The position numbers and the translations under genes were made by a program. A DNA stretch of 64,000 nucleotides from Ctenosaura bakeri. Lineage: Eukaryota; Chordata; Lepidosauria; Squamata; Iguanidae. Location of the stretch: assembly GCA_948474755.1 (NCBI GenBank), contig CAOLHI010001302.1:434001-498000 (forward strand). The letters run 5' to 3'. Each line of letters begins with the position of its first letter. The first letter of the stretch is position 1. Below the pieces are notes generated by a model. The model did no database searches. It saw nothing but the letters and a program-made list of their open reading frames with translations, and had not been told where the DNA came from. Shown in pieces: positions 37,116-47,689 of this stretch.

Positions 37116-38500
37116 TTATATCTTGCTTAGCAGTAAAAGCAAGGTGGATGGTTATTTAAAAAACAAAAGACAATATTTATCCCTAACCAAAGTACTCTTC
37201 ATTCCAGGAATCAACATTCCCGACTCTGGTCTCCCTCTTCTCCTCATGTTACTCTGCTAGCTAAACTTTCATCTAGAAGTGTGACACTGACCCAGGCAAC
37301 TGGAAATTGGAGCTGATATAGAAAAAATTGCAAATGTAAGTATGGGAATTCACTTTTGTTTCTCATGAAACAATGGTACAGTATGGTGACTACATGATTT
37401 GCCCCATAGGGCTGCCTCCATAAGAGCTAGAGACATTGTTGTTGCTGCTGTTGCTATTCTTTTATTTACTGAAACAAGGCCAGACTTTGATGCAAACAAC
37501 TGATGGATAAAACTGGGTGAAACCTGGCCATCTAGATTATATGGCAACCTTAACCATGCAACACTTTGGGAAATTAAAGTGGAGGTGGTTCAGATCCTTG
37601 CTACTGATTCTTGTTATTGCTACCACCAGGATCTGCTGAGGTGAAGCCTGACCTTCAGAGAATAGAGGATTCTTGCTAAGTATCTTCAGATATACAATTG
37701 AGGATTTAGATCTGTATTAAGAGAAATCCCTGACTGTAAATTCAAGGGTGAATGGAGCCTGATCTATTTATGGAACACTATCCCATCTGGGTCTCTCCTC
37801 AGTCAATATATTCTTGTGTTATATACATAGTGCTCTAGGGGAACATGAATTCCTGTCATCTCCCTTACAGACAGCATCTGACTGTGTATGTACCACAGAG
37901 GAGGAAGGAGAAACACAACCGTAATGTAATACCAGACTCAGTGTCTTACATGAAGTATTTTGTGGCATTTCTTTTCAGATGGTTGCACATTTTCCCACAC
38001 AGAATTAGACTGAACAGGCATAACATGGCCACAGGATTTCACTTCTACACTGCTAACACTGTTTATTCTCTCCCCATGTGGTTAGTGAGATTGGATTTTA
38101 CAGAGCTTAGTGTAAAGAAAAGAAACCTCCAGAAAATTCAACAACATGAGTGTACAAGTTAAGAATATTTTTAAATAATTAAAAAAAAAAAAAAGGCTCA
38201 GTGAGTCAACTGCCTGGTCTGTATCTGAAAAATGAACATTTCAAAACTCCCACTGGATATTATTAATATTTAACTAATATTGACAAGGCAGAAACAGGCC
38301 AAGTGAAACAAGGTACATTGCTGTGAATTCCTGAGCATCGTGTCCTAGGTACCTCCATACTGCAAAAATTATTCTTCCCTTCAACACTGTTTTTGAGCAG
38401 TTTCAAACAGCTTCACCAAATTAACATATGATTTTGCAACAGGCAGTATCATCATCAGCATATTGTCATATTCATTTCACATTAATGTAGTATCTGGGGT
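37116..38500. other. No recognised gene
   Basis: Unique-looking AT-rich sequence with a poly-A run at about 38180-38194. A 105-codon ORF at 37845-38162 has no recognisable features. Confidence 0.4.
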
Positions 38501-38508
38501 GTTTTAAT

Positions 38509-39946
38509 TAGAGATGGGATAAATCCAGAATTTTCCGGATCCAAATGTGGATCCGAATCCCTGGAAGGTTCTGCAAATCCATGAATCTCATGAATCTTGA
38601 ATCTTTCGAATCCTGTTTTGCAAAAGGGTTTAAAAAGCAAGGGAAACAAAGCATTTCTACTGAAAAGTGTTTTGAAGCAGAATTTGACATCTTTGTTTAA
38701 TGAAAAACAAATTAAATAATAGTTTTCACTTCCAGGAAAACATACCCATATACTTCTTATAAGGATTACATGTAACTTGGAAGTAGCTCCAGATGTTGGA
38801 CGATGCTCAAGATGATGCCCTCTCCTGGGTTGAGTATTACCAAAAAAAAAAAAAAAAAAGGATAATCTTGGGAAGACACTCTTTCTCAGCCTTAGCAAAA
38901 AGCCTAGGCAAAGGCAAACCTCCCTCTGAAGAAATCTGGCCAGGACAATTGTCATAGTTTCCCTCAGGATCTCCTCAGATTGAAAATGACATGAAGGCAC
39001 TTTCTACACAAGCAGGAAAATGTGGATTATTAATCTCACATTTTCCTGCCTGTGTAAACTACTACAGGTCAGAGATAATCCAGGTCAAAACTGGATTTTC
39101 TTTGCATAGCTCCTTACGGCATCCTGGGGTTTGTAGTTTGATGATGCACCAGCACACTTTGGCAGAGAAGGTTCTGACACCTTGTCCAACTACAAACCCC
39201 AGAACTGTGTATGAGAGAGTTTTGCAAGGGAGCCATGCAAAGGAATCATCAGCTGTCCTTGAAATCTCAACAACACTGTACTTTCCAGTCAAGTCTCAAG
39301 TCCTGCAACAAGAAAGGCACTTTAAAAAAACAGAAAAACAAAAACACCAGCCTCTAGACCAGTCTCAATTGTCTATGCTGATGTTCAATCTCAAGTCCTA
39401 ACACAAGGACGGTACTTAACAAAAGCAAACACCAGCCTCTAATCCAGTCCCAATCCCTACTCTCCAGTCTCAAGTCAAAAAAATAGGAAGAAGAGAATAA
39501 TTACCTTGCAGAGGGAAGCAACCACAGGGGCAGGCAGCAGAAGTGAGCTTGATCCGGGGCTCTTGTGCCAGCTTGGGCCTCCGGGCCTGCAAGAAAGCAG
39601 CTCTTGCTGGCTCTGTGCACCCATGCAGGCCTGATCCAGGGCTCTCTCACCAGCTCAGGCCTCCAGGCATGCAAGAAAGCGGCTTTCACCACCCCTGTGT
39701 GCCTGTGCAAGCCTGATCTGGGGTGCTCACGCCAGCTCAGGGCTCCGGGCATGCAGGAAAGTGGCTCTCGCCAGCCCTGTGTGTCTGCATGGACCTGATC
39801 CAGGGCACTCGCACCAGCTCAGGCCTCCAGGCATGAAGGGATTAGAAAGATTCAATTTGCCTGTTTTGGCCCAGGAATTTGGATCCACAAATCTTGAATC
39901 CTTCCTAAGGATTTGAGAATTTGCGGATTCGGTGGGCCCATCCCTA
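38509..39946. mobile_element. Non-autonomous hAT-like transposon, 1438 bp, 8-bp TSD
   Basis: The ends TAGAGATGGG and CCCATCCCTA are inverted repeats with related subterminal sequence (GGATCCGAATCC-like on both sides). GTTTTAAT flanks both sides exactly (38501-38508, 39947-39954). An 8-bp duplication with TAG(A/G)GATGGG ends fits the hAT superfamily. The interior has no transposase: it holds a hairpin at about 39005-39060, a palindromic segment with TTTGTAGTTT and AACTACAAACCCCAG arms (about 39100-39240), a repeat unit of about 95 bp (starts near 39294 and 39389), and an 82-bp tandem (39548-39838). The 172-codon minus-strand ORF starting at 39000 has no transposase features. Confidence 0.85.
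39548..39838. repeat. Tandem repeat, about 82-bp unit, 3.5 copies
   Basis: GATC(C/T)(A/G)GGG occurs at 39551, 39633, 39715 and 39796, each followed by CAGCTCAGGCCTCC-like and CAAGAAAGCGGCT-like phrases. It lies inside the hAT-like element and is GC-rich. Confidence 0.85.
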
Positions 39947-39954
39947 GTTTTAAT

Positions 39955-40097
39955 ATTGTGAACAGTTTAACTCTATTTTAATGTTCACTTTTTTTGTGTT
40001 GCTCTAGCTCTTTTAAACTGTAAGTCATCTTGAGTCCCAATTCTGGGAGGAAGGTAGGCTACAAGTAGAGATACTTCATCATCATCATCATCATCAT
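39955..40097 (+). mobile_element. LINE 3' terminus with (ATC)n tail
   Basis: GTAAGTCATCTTGAGTCCCA...GGGAGGAAGGTAGGCTACAA is a decayed copy of the reptile LINE terminus (GTAAGCCGCCTTGAG...), followed by (ATC)n at 40077-40097. The hAT-like element inserted just upstream. Confidence 0.6.
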
Positions 40098-40565
40098 GAA
40101 CTTTAATTTAAAAGTTTAGACTATAATTTTTTCCCTGTTTTTTCTACAAAAATGATTACTGAAATAATGGTTCCAAATAATGGCTCAAAATATGCCAAGA
40201 GTGTTGACTGGTTGATTTATATTTGCACACATTACATACATATATTCTGCAGCTGGAAACAGATTACATAGCAATTTTTTAAAAATCAACATACTACTCC
40301 TTGCCTTTTGAACTATGATGTAAAAAGAGGTTGCATAAAAGGAAAGGGAATGGAGGAAAAAAGGAAAAGAAAAATGGGGGGGACTGTTATGTCTAATTTT
40401 TTTAATGTTAGAATGTCCCTCATCCAGTGTTCTTGAAATAGCTGCTGGATCACATGTGTGGAGATGTTATTGGAACTGACTTTTCAGTCTGAAAGCCCAT
40501 TTTTTATTCTCTATACCATCCTCAGCCTAACAGAATGATTGTTCAATATGTCAGTGACATACAAT

Positions 40566-40744
40566 GGCCATTTCGCACGAGCCTGTTACAGCGCGATGAT
40601 TCCACTTTCAACCTCCTCTGGAATCCTGGGGTTTGCAGTTTTGGGAGGGGCAGGCTGGCCCCTCCCGAAACTGCAAACCCCAGGATTCCAGAGAAGGTTG
40701 AAAGTGGAATCATCGCGCTGTAACAGGCTCGTGCGGAAATGGCC
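40566..40744. mobile_element. Nearly perfect palindromic Harbinger-like MITE, 179 bp, TSD AAT
   Basis: The two arms of nearly 90 bp each are complementary with only a few differences; the ends are GGCCATTTCGCACG and CGTGCGGAAATGGCC. AAT flanks both sides (40563-40565, 40745-40747). The core TTCCACTTTCAACC and GGGGTTTGCAGTTT match the older copies at 571, 20006 and 30009. Transcription across it would give a long hairpin. Confidence 0.9.
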
Positions 40745-40844
40745 AATGTGTGAGAGTCTAGAAGATCAGCTACTTAGCTGTGTAACTTCCTTAGTTACAT
40801 AGCTAAGTCAAATCTCTTGGCCTCACCACCCTCTCATCTAGACT

Positions 40845-41075
40845 TAGTGAGCAGCCACTACTGTAAACAGAGGCCTATGCTCTTTTTGGTTGGAACTTAG
40901 CTGACTGATGTTTCCACTTCATTCTATAAGGAATCTCTGGTGTGACAGTAATAATCTTTGTCATAAATCCTCCTTGCACCAGAAACTGATTGCAGGGTGA
41001 AAGGTGGAAACATCAGTCAGCTACATCCTAATTGACAGGAGAACAGAGTCCTGTTGCTCACAGCAGCTACTTTTT
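40845..41075. mobile_element. Imperfect palindromic element, unclassified, copy 1
   Basis: TAGCTGACTGATGTTTCCAC near 40907 is repeated in inverse as GTGGAAACATCAGTCAGCTA near 41006. Outer arms (GTGAGCAGCCACTACTGTAA and the complement of TTGCTCACAGCAGCTAC) extend the match. A related element lies at 42040-42315. Termini and target duplication were not resolved. Confidence 0.55.
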
Positions 41076-41260
41076 GGTAAGTTTGGATTGGAAGAGTTTT
41101 ACAATTGGTATACATCCTCCACATTATTGAAAACATAGAGATAATGAATATGAAGCAGTCATGAATGCTTAAACAGGTTATACATTTGTAAATGTGATCA
41201 TGAATTCCAGAATATGCTGTTTTCTATGTGTAAATTGTATGTATAACAAATCCTCAAATT

Positions 41261-41261
<1 letters not shown>

Positions 41262-41311
<50 letters not shown>

Positions 41312-41330
41312 GTCTTTCTTTTCTCTCTCC
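41262..41330. repeat. (CTTT)n microsatellite
   Basis: About 12 TTTC/CTTT units followed by an impure T/C tract. Confidence 0.95.
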
Positions 41331-41344
41331 CTCCCCCTTTTCTT

Positions 41345-41485
41345 TTTTTGCACAGCAAACAATGTTTTCTGTGCAGGAATTAATAGCTCTGCCCTGAAAT
41401 ATTGTTGTCCATGCAGAAATGTTTTATTTCCTGTACAGGAATTTCTACAAGCACTTTCAAATTTTGCACAGAATAAATCCTGATA
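41345..41485 (+). repeat. Unclassified dispersed repeat with TGCACAG-type periodic motif, copy 2
   Basis: TTTTCTGTGCAGGAATT, GTCCATGCAGAAATG, TTTCCTGTACAGGAATTTC and the terminal AAATTTTGCACAGAATAAAT correspond to the copies at 4065 and 52495. It abuts the (CTTT)n tract. Confidence 0.55.
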
Positions 41486-42039
41486 TGTAAAGATTCTTAT
41501 CTCTCCAGGATTCCGCCCATCTGGATTTATTGAAACTCAGAAAAGTAGTAGTTGTTTTTTAATCTCACCATTTTCAAATATTTTTGAATATTCTTTCCAT
41601 CTCATCTCCAATATGCAGTATGAAAGATGGGAACGATTAAGACTGAGTGAATCATATGAAACATTGCAGACCTAGGATACCATTTTGTTTGTTTTACCCT
41701 TGTTTTATGTCCAAGTATATTTTATTCAATATAATGTAATTGCAATAAATTAGAGGAAACACAAAATGTATCTTGTCTTTTTACAATAGAAGAAAAGAGC
41801 CTTTTTGGTTTTAGAGTGGAAGATTTTATTGTGGTTCTATGTAAACTTTAAGTTTTTCCTTGTTAACCACATATTTCCATAGAAAATCCTACAAATCACT
41901 GAGATAGATCTTATTTTAAATAAATGGGAAAAAGAATGTCCCTGTAAGTTAATTGTTTTATTTCCTCAATAAAGCAAAGTATCTTGCTGGAACCCTATTG
42001 TAACTACATCGCGCTGTAACAACATTGCTGCATAGTGAA
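41486..42039. other. No recognised feature
   Basis: AT-rich. Near 42008 a short ATCGCGCTGTAACA phrase matches the MITE arm at 40566-40744 and may be a relic end of that family. Confidence 0.35.
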
Positions 42040-42315
42040 TTCTGGAATAACTGACCTGAAACCTCACTTACAGATAGCAGCTGCTGGGATCAAGAAAAGT
42101 CTGTTCCACTTTGATTGAGAAGCAGCTGCCTAACAATCCCAAAATTTCAAGTGCAACAGGCAGAAAACAGAACACTTTTGCAAATCTCCTTCATGGTGGT
42201 GATTGATCACAGTGGGGGGAGGGGGCAGGCAGTGAGAACATCTGGCAGACAATTCGTGATTGACAGGGGAAACAGGCCCCTATTGATCTCAGTGGCTGCC
42301 TGCTGGTAAGTGAGA
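42040..42315. mobile_element. Imperfect palindromic element, unclassified, copy 2
   Basis: CTTACAGATAGCAGCTGCTG at the left and the complement of CAGTGGCTGCCTGCTGGTAAG at the right form arms. The inner phrases GATTGACAGGGGAAACAGG and AATTGACAGGAGAACAGAG (41030 in copy 1) are clearly related. Confidence 0.5.
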
Positions 42316-42417
42316 TTTAGGGGATTTTCGCATTCCCTGTGTAGCCCCTAAATGAGGGGTTGTGTAGGGATCATAAATACATAGCAGTTGTGAATGTATA
42401 ACTGTATGTCACTGTAG

Positions 42418-42588
42418 AAAGCCTGATTGGTGTAGTAGTTTGAGCACTGGACTATAAGCCTGGAGACCAGTGTTTGCTTCTCTGCTCAGCCCCAGAAAAT
42501 CCCATGATAATGGTCAGAATAAGTGAGAAATGATTGAAGGCACACATCATCGTCGTCAACATCATCATCATCAACAACAACAACAACT
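42418..42588 (+). mobile_element. tRNA-derived SINE, internally shortened
   Basis: The head GAAAGCCTGATTGGTGTAGT, an A-box-like TGGTGTAGTAGTTTGAG and a decayed B box near 42470 are followed by a deletion of most of the body, then GAAGGCACACATCATC and a (ATC)n(AAC)n tail. Confidence 0.75.
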
Positions 42589-42977
42589 GTAGGTTACAAA
42601 TATACAGTTGCCCATCAAGATTCTGACCTCTGTTTTTCTCCTCAGGTGCATTTTGTATGCTTAAGACCACATGCAATTCTTTGCCTTGATGCATTTATGT
42701 TTAACCACAAGGAAAGATCAATCTTTCAGGAATTATTAACAGAAGTTGTGTTTTCAAGAGGCCTATTATTTCTGGATTTAAAGCGGATGTGTCACATTTT
42801 GATGCATCTTATCAAGTTTCATCAATCACATTGAGATAGTGACATGATCCAATTTTGCATCATCAACACTATTTGATTTGGAAAACTACTGTGCAGTAGT
42901 GAAGGTCAAATTAAAAACAAAACACAAGAAATACTGCTTAAAACTATTAAGGAATCATGATAGATAGGTGGATGGAT

Positions 42978-43022
<45 letters not shown>

Positions 43023-43619
43023 GTGAAGATTGGTTTCAGGGGTAATGAGATAGATGATAGATAGATAGATAATCTTGTTGCACATTTCTGATTATTAATT
43101 GAACTAGAACAACTGTTCTGCAGTTTTATCCCCCATAGGGCATTAATAGAGGACACAATCTGTTAAAGTTTTTGCACTCGAAAGTGAATTTGGTAACTAC
43201 TTGATTAAGAAACCTGTCATTGGAATAAGTTAGCCTAAAGGAAGACATGAATTGAAAAGAGTGCTATGAAAATATTACACCTGTGCTATATTTTGTAAAG
43301 ATATCTATAAAATAGTTTTTGAAAAATTATACAAGATGTTATTCATATGGTTTAAGAAATTACACTATGTAAATAACAGAAGGGCCAAAAATACCTCTGA
43401 ATAATTTTAAAACTATTCGATAAACAATAGTCATCCTGAAGGAAACGTGGTTTATTAAAAAAATAAGTAGATAAGCCAGTTATCTCCTCTGTCTCTTTCT
43501 TCGTGTGGTAGAACAGTTCGGGGCAGTTTTTTTAAAAATTTTTTTTGCACGTTTCCCATTTTTTGCACATTTGGTTATGACCTGGACATTCTTATATGGC
43601 TTGGGTCTAGGTGTAAATA
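42589..43619. other. No recognised gene; GATA microsatellites
   Basis: Holds (GATA)n at 42980-43021 and a shorter GATA run at about 43046-43070. Short ORFs only. Confidence 0.45.
42980..43021. repeat. (GATA)n microsatellite
   Basis: About ten GATA units, with a second short array 25 bp downstream. Confidence 0.95.
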
Positions 43620-43831
43620 CTTCATGGCACCAGAGTCTGTCTGATCTTGGAAGTTAAACAGAGTCAGCTCTGGTTAGTACTTGGACGGGAGACTGCCAAC
43701 AAATAGCAGGTGCCACAGGCTAGGTTTCAGAGGAAGGAACTGGCAAAACCATCTTTGAGTATTCCTTGCCTAATAAAAACCTATAAAGTTCACAGCTTCA
43801 CTATAAGTAGTCAGTTAACTTGAAAGCACAT
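43620..43831 (+). mobile_element. 5S rRNA-derived SINE
   Basis: GTCTGATCTTGGAAGTTAAA and TGGTTAGTACTTGGACGGGA correspond to the second half of vertebrate 5S rRNA including the internal Pol III control region. A SINE body follows (CAGAGGAAGGAACTGGCAAA, CCTTGCCTAATAAAA) and a tail (ATAAGTAGTCAGTTAACTTG, then AAAGCACA). The 5S 5' half and terminator are missing or diverged, so it is not a 5S gene. Its tail resembles that of the tRNA-derived SINEs here. Confidence 0.85.
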
Positions 43832-43879
43832 CCCCTAGACAAACCTTTCCACATTGTGGGATCTCTGGCCAAGATCCTT

Positions 43880-44240
43880 CTCTTAGTGCAACATGCATAC
43901 CTAGTGAGTACATAAGATTTGCCCCTCTTGGAGGCTGTTCCTTGGCTCTGGAAGTCTCTTCACGGAGAAGCTAACTCGCCTAAATCTTTGCTGTCCTTAT
44001 GCTGGCAGGCAGGGATATCATCCAACACATTAGGCTTTCAGGAAGTAACTGATTTAAAGAAAGGGCTTAAAGAAGATCTGAAAGGTAAGGTGCTATACTG
44101 TTTTTCACTGCTTTTGTTTATTTAACATAGTCTTAGATGGCTTTAATGTTATTGATCATTTAATTATATTTTCATAAACACTTTTGTATGTGTGCATTAA
44201 ACATTTTGTTTTGACATTTTTATCACCAGCCCAGAGCATA
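43880..44240 (+). pseudogene. L2 LINE 3' end
   Basis: The plus strand reads LEAVPWLWKSLHGEA, a diverged L2 C-terminus (AVAPALWNSLP-like). A splice-like gap in similarity and a T-rich 3' UTR follow, ending near an (AAC)n run at 44245-44267. Only the last coding segment survives. Confidence 0.55.
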
Positions 44241-44244
44241 TAAT

Positions 44245-45115
44245 CAACAAGAACAACAGCAACAACATGTTTTTTTCTCTAACTTGCCTCTCCCCAAGGC
44301 TTAAGGTAGGATATATCTTAGATTCAAATAGAGCTAAAAAACAAAAACACATAAAACCATTTAAAATATACCATTTTAAAATTCATAGATAAAAATTAAC
44401 TTAGTAGGCCTACCAGAAGAGATAAGTCTGATAGGTCTTTAAAAACTTTTTAAAAAAATTCAGACAGCATGCTTTGCTGTTGAACTTATTCTGGCCAGTC
44501 ATTCCACAGTCTCGGGGCAGCCAATGGAAAGGTCCTCTGGGTGACCATTGTCAGTCTAGTCCTGGCTGCAGTCACATAGGAATGTGGGGGCGATTTGCCC
44601 CAGGCAGCAATGTTTTTGGGGTGTCCCAGCCCATAGCCGTGCTCCCACTCACCCTGGTCACATCCCTGCACACTGCAGCCATGTCCTTGCACACAGTGAC
44701 CATGGCCTTTGTGCCCTAGCCCTGCCCCCTCCTGCCCCCCTCCTCACAGTCCAAGCTCCACCACTGCCTGTCTGATTTAAGTAAATGGTGCCCCACAGGA
44801 CCTGAGGATATGGGATGGATTATATGGGAAGAGACAATCCTATAGGTAACTTGGACCCAAACCATGTAGGGCTTTAAGGGTAATAACCAACACTTTGTAC
44901 TTTTCCTGGAAACCAATTGGCACTCAGTGGAGTGATTTTAATATCAGTGTAAGATGCTTACAGTTTGATGTCCCTGTAACCAATCTGGCCACCATATTTA
45001 GGAACAGTTAGAGTGTCTAGACTTGATACAAAGGTAGCCAATGTACAGCAAATTGCAGAAGTCTAACCTTGAGGTAACCAGTGCACACGCTACAAATCAC
45101 TTGGTGGAAATTTGT
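44245..45115 (-). pseudogene. L2 LINE, C-terminal coding region and 3' UTR
   Basis: On the minus strand, starting near 45110, blocks of the L2 ORF2 C-terminus can be read in broken frames: SRLDFCNLLY-like, then KLLPL-type and FKVLxLTxKALxGxG-like (SRKSTKCWLLPLKPYMVWVQ), and FPLAAPRLWNDW near 44510. The 3' UTR follows, with a (GTT)n-type tail at 44245-44267. An insertion of GC-rich low-complexity sequence (about 44560-44760) sits within it. No catalytic RT loop is present. Confidence 0.65.
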
Positions 45116-45416
45116 CAGAGGGATCTCTTTAGCTTGACCTTTGCAGAGTATTCTCTCCCCACTCCCCTATTTCTTTATACTACCTTATTGAACCTAATCT
45201 GCCGAACTGCAGCAAAAACATTGTCTCATCAGATAAAGCAAAAACATTCTTTCCTCCTGCTTGACAACTATTTCATTGTTCTTCTTTTGTGCTTCAGTGT
45301 AGTACTTCAGTGTAGATATTTGGGATACACTAGGTGCTATTGCATCCCTATTTTGAGGAATAGTGAGTGTTAGGACAAAAGCAGCATGAACTTGCAAAAC
45401 TTAACAACCTGTAAAA

Positions 45417-45421
<5 letters not shown>

Positions 45422-45451
<30 letters not shown>
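45422..45451. repeat. (TG)n microsatellite
   Basis: About 15 TG units directly adjacent to the LTR at 45455. Confidence 0.95.
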
Positions 45452-45454
<3 letters not shown>

Positions 45455-46363
45455 TGTTACCCTGTTTACTGGGGTCCCAGGAGGGACACCTAAATAACCT
45501 TACAATTACAAAAGATGGGGGGAATTAGTCAAGAGCACTGGTTGGCACTACGAGAGGCAGGGTAAAGCAGCAGAATCTTGTAACCCAATGTTTACGGGGT
45601 CAGGCTAAGTCAAGAAACAAACCGTGTTGGAAATTAATGAATGATCTTTATTAAATACAGGCACACAATGTAAGCAACACACTCACACAGATAACTAAGG
45701 AAAATAAAGGTTTGAGTTTGATAGCGGGATTTTCAGAGGGATAGTTGATTCGGGTGATACGGAACCTGTTCCTGGAGCCCGGAAAGAAGATAGAGAGTAA
45801 AGCTGGGGTGCGATGTATCTCAGCATGTGGAGCTGAGGGGAAGCACACAAAGCAACATGGCAGCAAGGCGGTCTGGAACTTAGGAGAGATCCAAGGATGG
45901 TCTTGGAATCAGGGGGTTTTATAGGGAGAAATGTGACTGCAGGCTATGCCATACTTGGGGAAAAGAATGCATTTTAGGAGCTGACAAAGCTTTGGAAAGG
46001 TCAGAATTTAACATGATTGAGTTAAGTCCAAATTGACAAAGAGTTAGCCAGTTTGCAAATACTCAGTGCTTGGCAGTTGAGTATTCAGCTTTCCAGGTTG
46101 CCTGCTCGGGGCAGGGAGTCCTTTGTAAACAGTGTGCATACGTAATGAAGGTGTTTGCAGAGAGGTCACCTAAAGCAAGGATCTGGCTATTTCTGGCCTG
46201 CCTGGGTGGAGAAAGGAATGTTCAGCAATTAGTGGCTGAACCTAGTCTGTGCTTGTTCGGGGGCCTCACAAACACGTGGAGAGGGGTGGTAGAAGAGAGC
46301 CAAATTATTGATATCAAAATGTTATCTAGGGGTATCTCCAAGTAGGTCTAAACTGCAGTAACA
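45455..46363 (-). mobile_element. Solo LTR, family A, 909 bp, opposite orientation
   Basis: The plus strand begins TGTTACCCTG and ends CTGCAGTAACA, the exact inverse layout of 25215-26118. Shared phrases include AATTCCCCC, CCTGCCTCTCG, GACCCCGTAAACAT and TGCTGAG. On the minus strand there is a TATA-like TATAAAA (complement of 45917-45923) and AATAAA (complement of 45647-45652). The flanks TGAG and GGAG form a 4-bp duplication with one mismatch. No internal retroviral sequence is present. Confidence 0.85.
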
Positions 46364-47684
46364 GGAGTTTTTGTCTTCGTTTTTGTGTGTGTGTGTGTGT
46401 TTTTGATAAACAGCAAACTTTGAACAGACAAATAAAATTGCAATGCAAGTTAGTGGCTGAAGATCTGCAATTTAGTTTCCCTAATCTCTATTTGGTTAGG
46501 GGGTCCTGATAATTTTGGATCACTAGATCAATCTAGAGTGAATTGGACTTGGATCCCTATGACTGCTGTCAAAAAACAAAAATAAAAATAAATACTTTCT
46601 TATGCTTAACTACAGCCACAAGGGCTTCTTTATTTTATTTTGTTGTAGAATTTAATGTTCATTAGTTTTATCAGAAGATACAAACAAGCCAATCCATAAC
46701 CATTCTGCCAGGGAGAGTGAAAATAAATTCTATACGTTTAGTCCACTTTTTTCCTAAACCTCAATTTGCACATTATTTGAGGCCTACGTTGTCACAAAGT
46801 CTTGTACAGGCTCATCTCCTGTCTCTGATTTTAAAAGACATTTGCACACATTTTTGATTACATGATTATCATCCTTATACAATTCTGAGTAACAATTATT
46901 TTCTCCAGCCTCTTTTACTAGATTCCTCTTATCTTGCATAAATCTTGCTTGAAGATGTTAATAAGCAAACCTACAGAGAACATCTCTCTTGATGAAAGCT
47001 CCCAACATTCTTCCTCCTTATCATTATAATGTAACCATTTTAAAAAAAAATTTGATTCATTTTTTCTTAATGCAAGCTTCCTAAGGTGAGATAACTAATG
47101 ATATCATGGGGAGGGGGGGACTTTGCTTATATTTGGACCAAACTCATAAAGAGTGTTTTTGTTATAGTAATTTCTAAAGCCAGCATGTGTCTTCACTTGA
47201 TCGTACTATCTTGTCCTTTTCTATGTAGCAAAATGTATTGGATTAGTTCTGTACTTTCAACAGCAAAATCATAAAAGAAGGAATGTAGCATAATGGTAAG
47301 GCCCTTCCTTTGCATGTAGAACATCACAAAATCATTTGTTTTCTCTAGTGGTGAGGCAGGAAGTGATGTTGAAGAAAAAGAAAATAAATAACTTACCTAT
47401 ACTGGAGCAATCTCAAATGATTTGGGAGATAGAAAAACTGAGAAATACTATCTCCTCCTATCACCCATCAAAACTCCCCAGGTAGCAGAGTGCAAACAGA
47501 GCTAAAGTTGCCATCTCCTCCAGAAGACCACCCTCCAGTTTAGAAAACTACTATTGTACTTCATGGCTCTACAAAGAAGGCTGCTTCCTAAATTTAGAAA
47601 GAGGAAGAGCTGGCCTTTAACTGTGATTTCTGATTCTGATTCTGATTTAGTATTGGGACAGAGTTACCACTATGGTCTCCTATC
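46364..47684. other. No recognised gene
   Basis: Holds a (GT)n at about 46385-46400. The segment 47243-47290 is shared with 49568-49615 (ATTAGT(T/C)CTGTACTTTCAAC, AAATCATAAAAGAAGGAAT); its nature is unknown. Confidence 0.4.
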
Positions 47685-47689
47685 CTTCC

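Noticed and set aside
38482..39000. 172-codon minus-strand ORF
   Set aside because: It crosses the terminus of the hAT-like element and a homopolymer A/T run encoding poly-Phe, and shows no transposase motif.
39548..39838. Regular 82-bp repeat considered as a CRISPR-like array
   Set aside because: The units are contiguous tandem copies without unique spacers, in vertebrate DNA inside a transposon.
40566..40744. microRNA hairpin gene
   Set aside because: The hairpin is the MITE palindrome itself with Harbinger-like ends and a target duplication; there is no evidence here that it is processed.
42418..42480. tRNA gene on the plus strand
   Set aside because: A- and B-box-like blocks are present, but no cloverleaf can be formed; the rest matches a SINE.
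43620..43700. 5S rRNA gene
   Set aside because: Only the second half of 5S is present, it is diverged, and it is fused to a SINE body and tail.
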